DNA from: Microbacterium sp. MM2322
GTDB taxonomy: Bacteria > Actinomycetota > Actinomycetes > Actinomycetales > Microbacteriaceae
DNA: 64,000 bases
Assembly: GCF_964186585.1 (NCBI RefSeq)
Contig: NZ_OZ075067.1
Location: 930,001-994,000 of the forward strand
Direction of reading: 5' to 3'
The translations under genes and the position numbers were made by a program. Below the pieces are notes generated by a model. The model made no database searches. It worked only from the letters and a program-made list of their open reading frames with translations, and was not told the origin of the DNA. The first letter of the stretch is position 1. Each line of letters begins with the position of its first letter. Shown here piece by piece: positions 63,551 through 64,000 of the stretch.

Positions 63551-64000
63551 CCGCCCGCCGCATCGCCGTCGTCTCGGCGGGACTGTCGAATCCCTCCTCG
63601 ACGCGGATGCTCGCCGACAAGCTCGCGGTCGCCGTCGTGGCGGATCTGCGGGAGAGGGGAGTGGAGGCATCCGTCGACACCTTCGAGCTGCGCGAGTACG
63701 CGCACGACATCACGAACAACCTGCTGACGGGGTTCGCCCCGCCCGCCCTTGAGACGATGATCAACACGGTCGTCTCGGCCGATGCGTTGATCGTTGCGAC
63801 GCCCATCTTCTCGACCAGCTACTCGGGACTGTTCAAGTCGTTCATCGACGTCCTGGACCCCGACGCCCTGCAGGGAAAGCCCGTTCTCATCGGAGCGAAC
63901 GCGGGAACGGCGCGCCACTCTCTCGCGATCGACTACGCCATCCGTCCGCTGTTCGCCTATCTGCACGCAGAAGCCGTGTCGACCGGCGTCTTCGCGGCGT
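63547..64000 (+). CDS. NAD(P)H-dependent FMN reductase, CE1759-type (partial)
   Basis: First 151 residues; the gene runs off the window. Flavodoxin-like fold: IAVVSAGLSNPSSTRMLADKLA (phosphate-binding loop), EYAHDITNNLLTGF, ALIVATPIFSTSYSGLFKSFIDVLDP and LIGANAGTARH. It would supply reduced FMN to the monooxygenase encoded immediately upstream. Confidence 0.9.
   Translation, partial: MTARRIAVVSAGLSNPSSTRMLADKLAVAVVADLRERGVEASVDTFELREYAHDITNNLLTGFAPPALETMINTVVSADALIVATPIFSTSYSGLFKSFIDVLDPDALQGKPVLIGANAGTARHSLAIDYAIRPLFAYLHAEAVSTGVFAA

Noticed and set aside
60866-63670. 934-codon open frame on the minus strand
   Set aside because: It runs antisense through ald, out of frame through the acyltransferase and antisense through the flavin monooxygenase, each with clear family motifs. 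It is Arg/Pro-rich, as expected from a high-GC shadow.

Overview
The window is high-GC actinobacterial chromosome and very probably comes from Microbacterium or a close relative in the Microbacteriaceae. The evidence is strong GC3 bias, many GTG starts, ATGA/GTGA start-stop overlaps, leaderless-looking promoters, and typical actinobacterial genes: SigK/RskA with a fasciclin lipoprotein, GlnR, SenX3/RegX3, CarD, an IspDF fusion, MutT1 beside Ppk, and a DUF4032 protein. Almost all of it is ordered, core-like sequence. I see no prophage, insertion sequence, CRISPR array or rRNA.

Region by region: 0-5.8 kb is a molybdenum island (moeA and a moeB-like gene leftward; a ModE-like HTH/TOBE regulator, modABC and moaA rightward) with a twin-palindrome operator at the divergent promoter. 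5.8-7.3 kb holds a decayed NTF2-like gene, a PlsC-type acyltransferase, an unassigned terminator-bearing transcript candidate and tRNA-Lys. 7.3-9.7 kb is the fasciclin lipoprotein / sigK / rskA module. 9.7-12.7 kb carries a structured intergenic element and three copies of a 74-80 bp hairpin repeat that alternate with an aminotransferase gene and a DUF559-type nuclease-like gene. 12.7-20.9 kb is phosphate metabolism (pstSCAB with a PHO box, mutT1-ppk) followed by glnR. 20.9-25.8 kb has small membrane proteins, a nitrobindin-like protein, ygfZ, a FUSC-like protein, a methyltransferase and gpmA. 25.9-28.6 kb is phoU divergent from senX3-regX3. 28.6-36.9 kb contains carD, an acyltransferase, ispDF, cysS, rlmB and others. 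36.9-40.7 kb has a DUF4032 kinase-like protein, an MsiK-type sugar ABC ATPase, a Dsb-like protein lacking CXXC and tRNA-Thr. 41-43.6 kb carries a CorC-type protein and TerC with a yybP-ykoY-like leader. 44.6-58.2 kb holds oligopeptidase B, pit phosphate transport, a MerR/aldo-keto reductase pair, aspA, PrsW, YceI, FKBP, a VanY carboxypeptidase and rpsO. 58.3-64 kb holds a 2OG-Fe(II) oxygenase, an Lrp/ald pair, an acyltransferase and a two-gene flavin system cut by the window edge.

The unifying theme is phosphate. pstSCAB, phoU, senX3-regX3, ppk and pit all lie within about 36 kb, and three of their promoter regions contain 11-bp-phased GGTGAAC/GTTCACC-type repeats like the actinobacterial PHO box. 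The most unusual structure is the hairpin-repeat / gene / hairpin-repeat / gene / hairpin-repeat series at 10.5-12.7 kb, in which one stem position shows a compensatory base-pair change.
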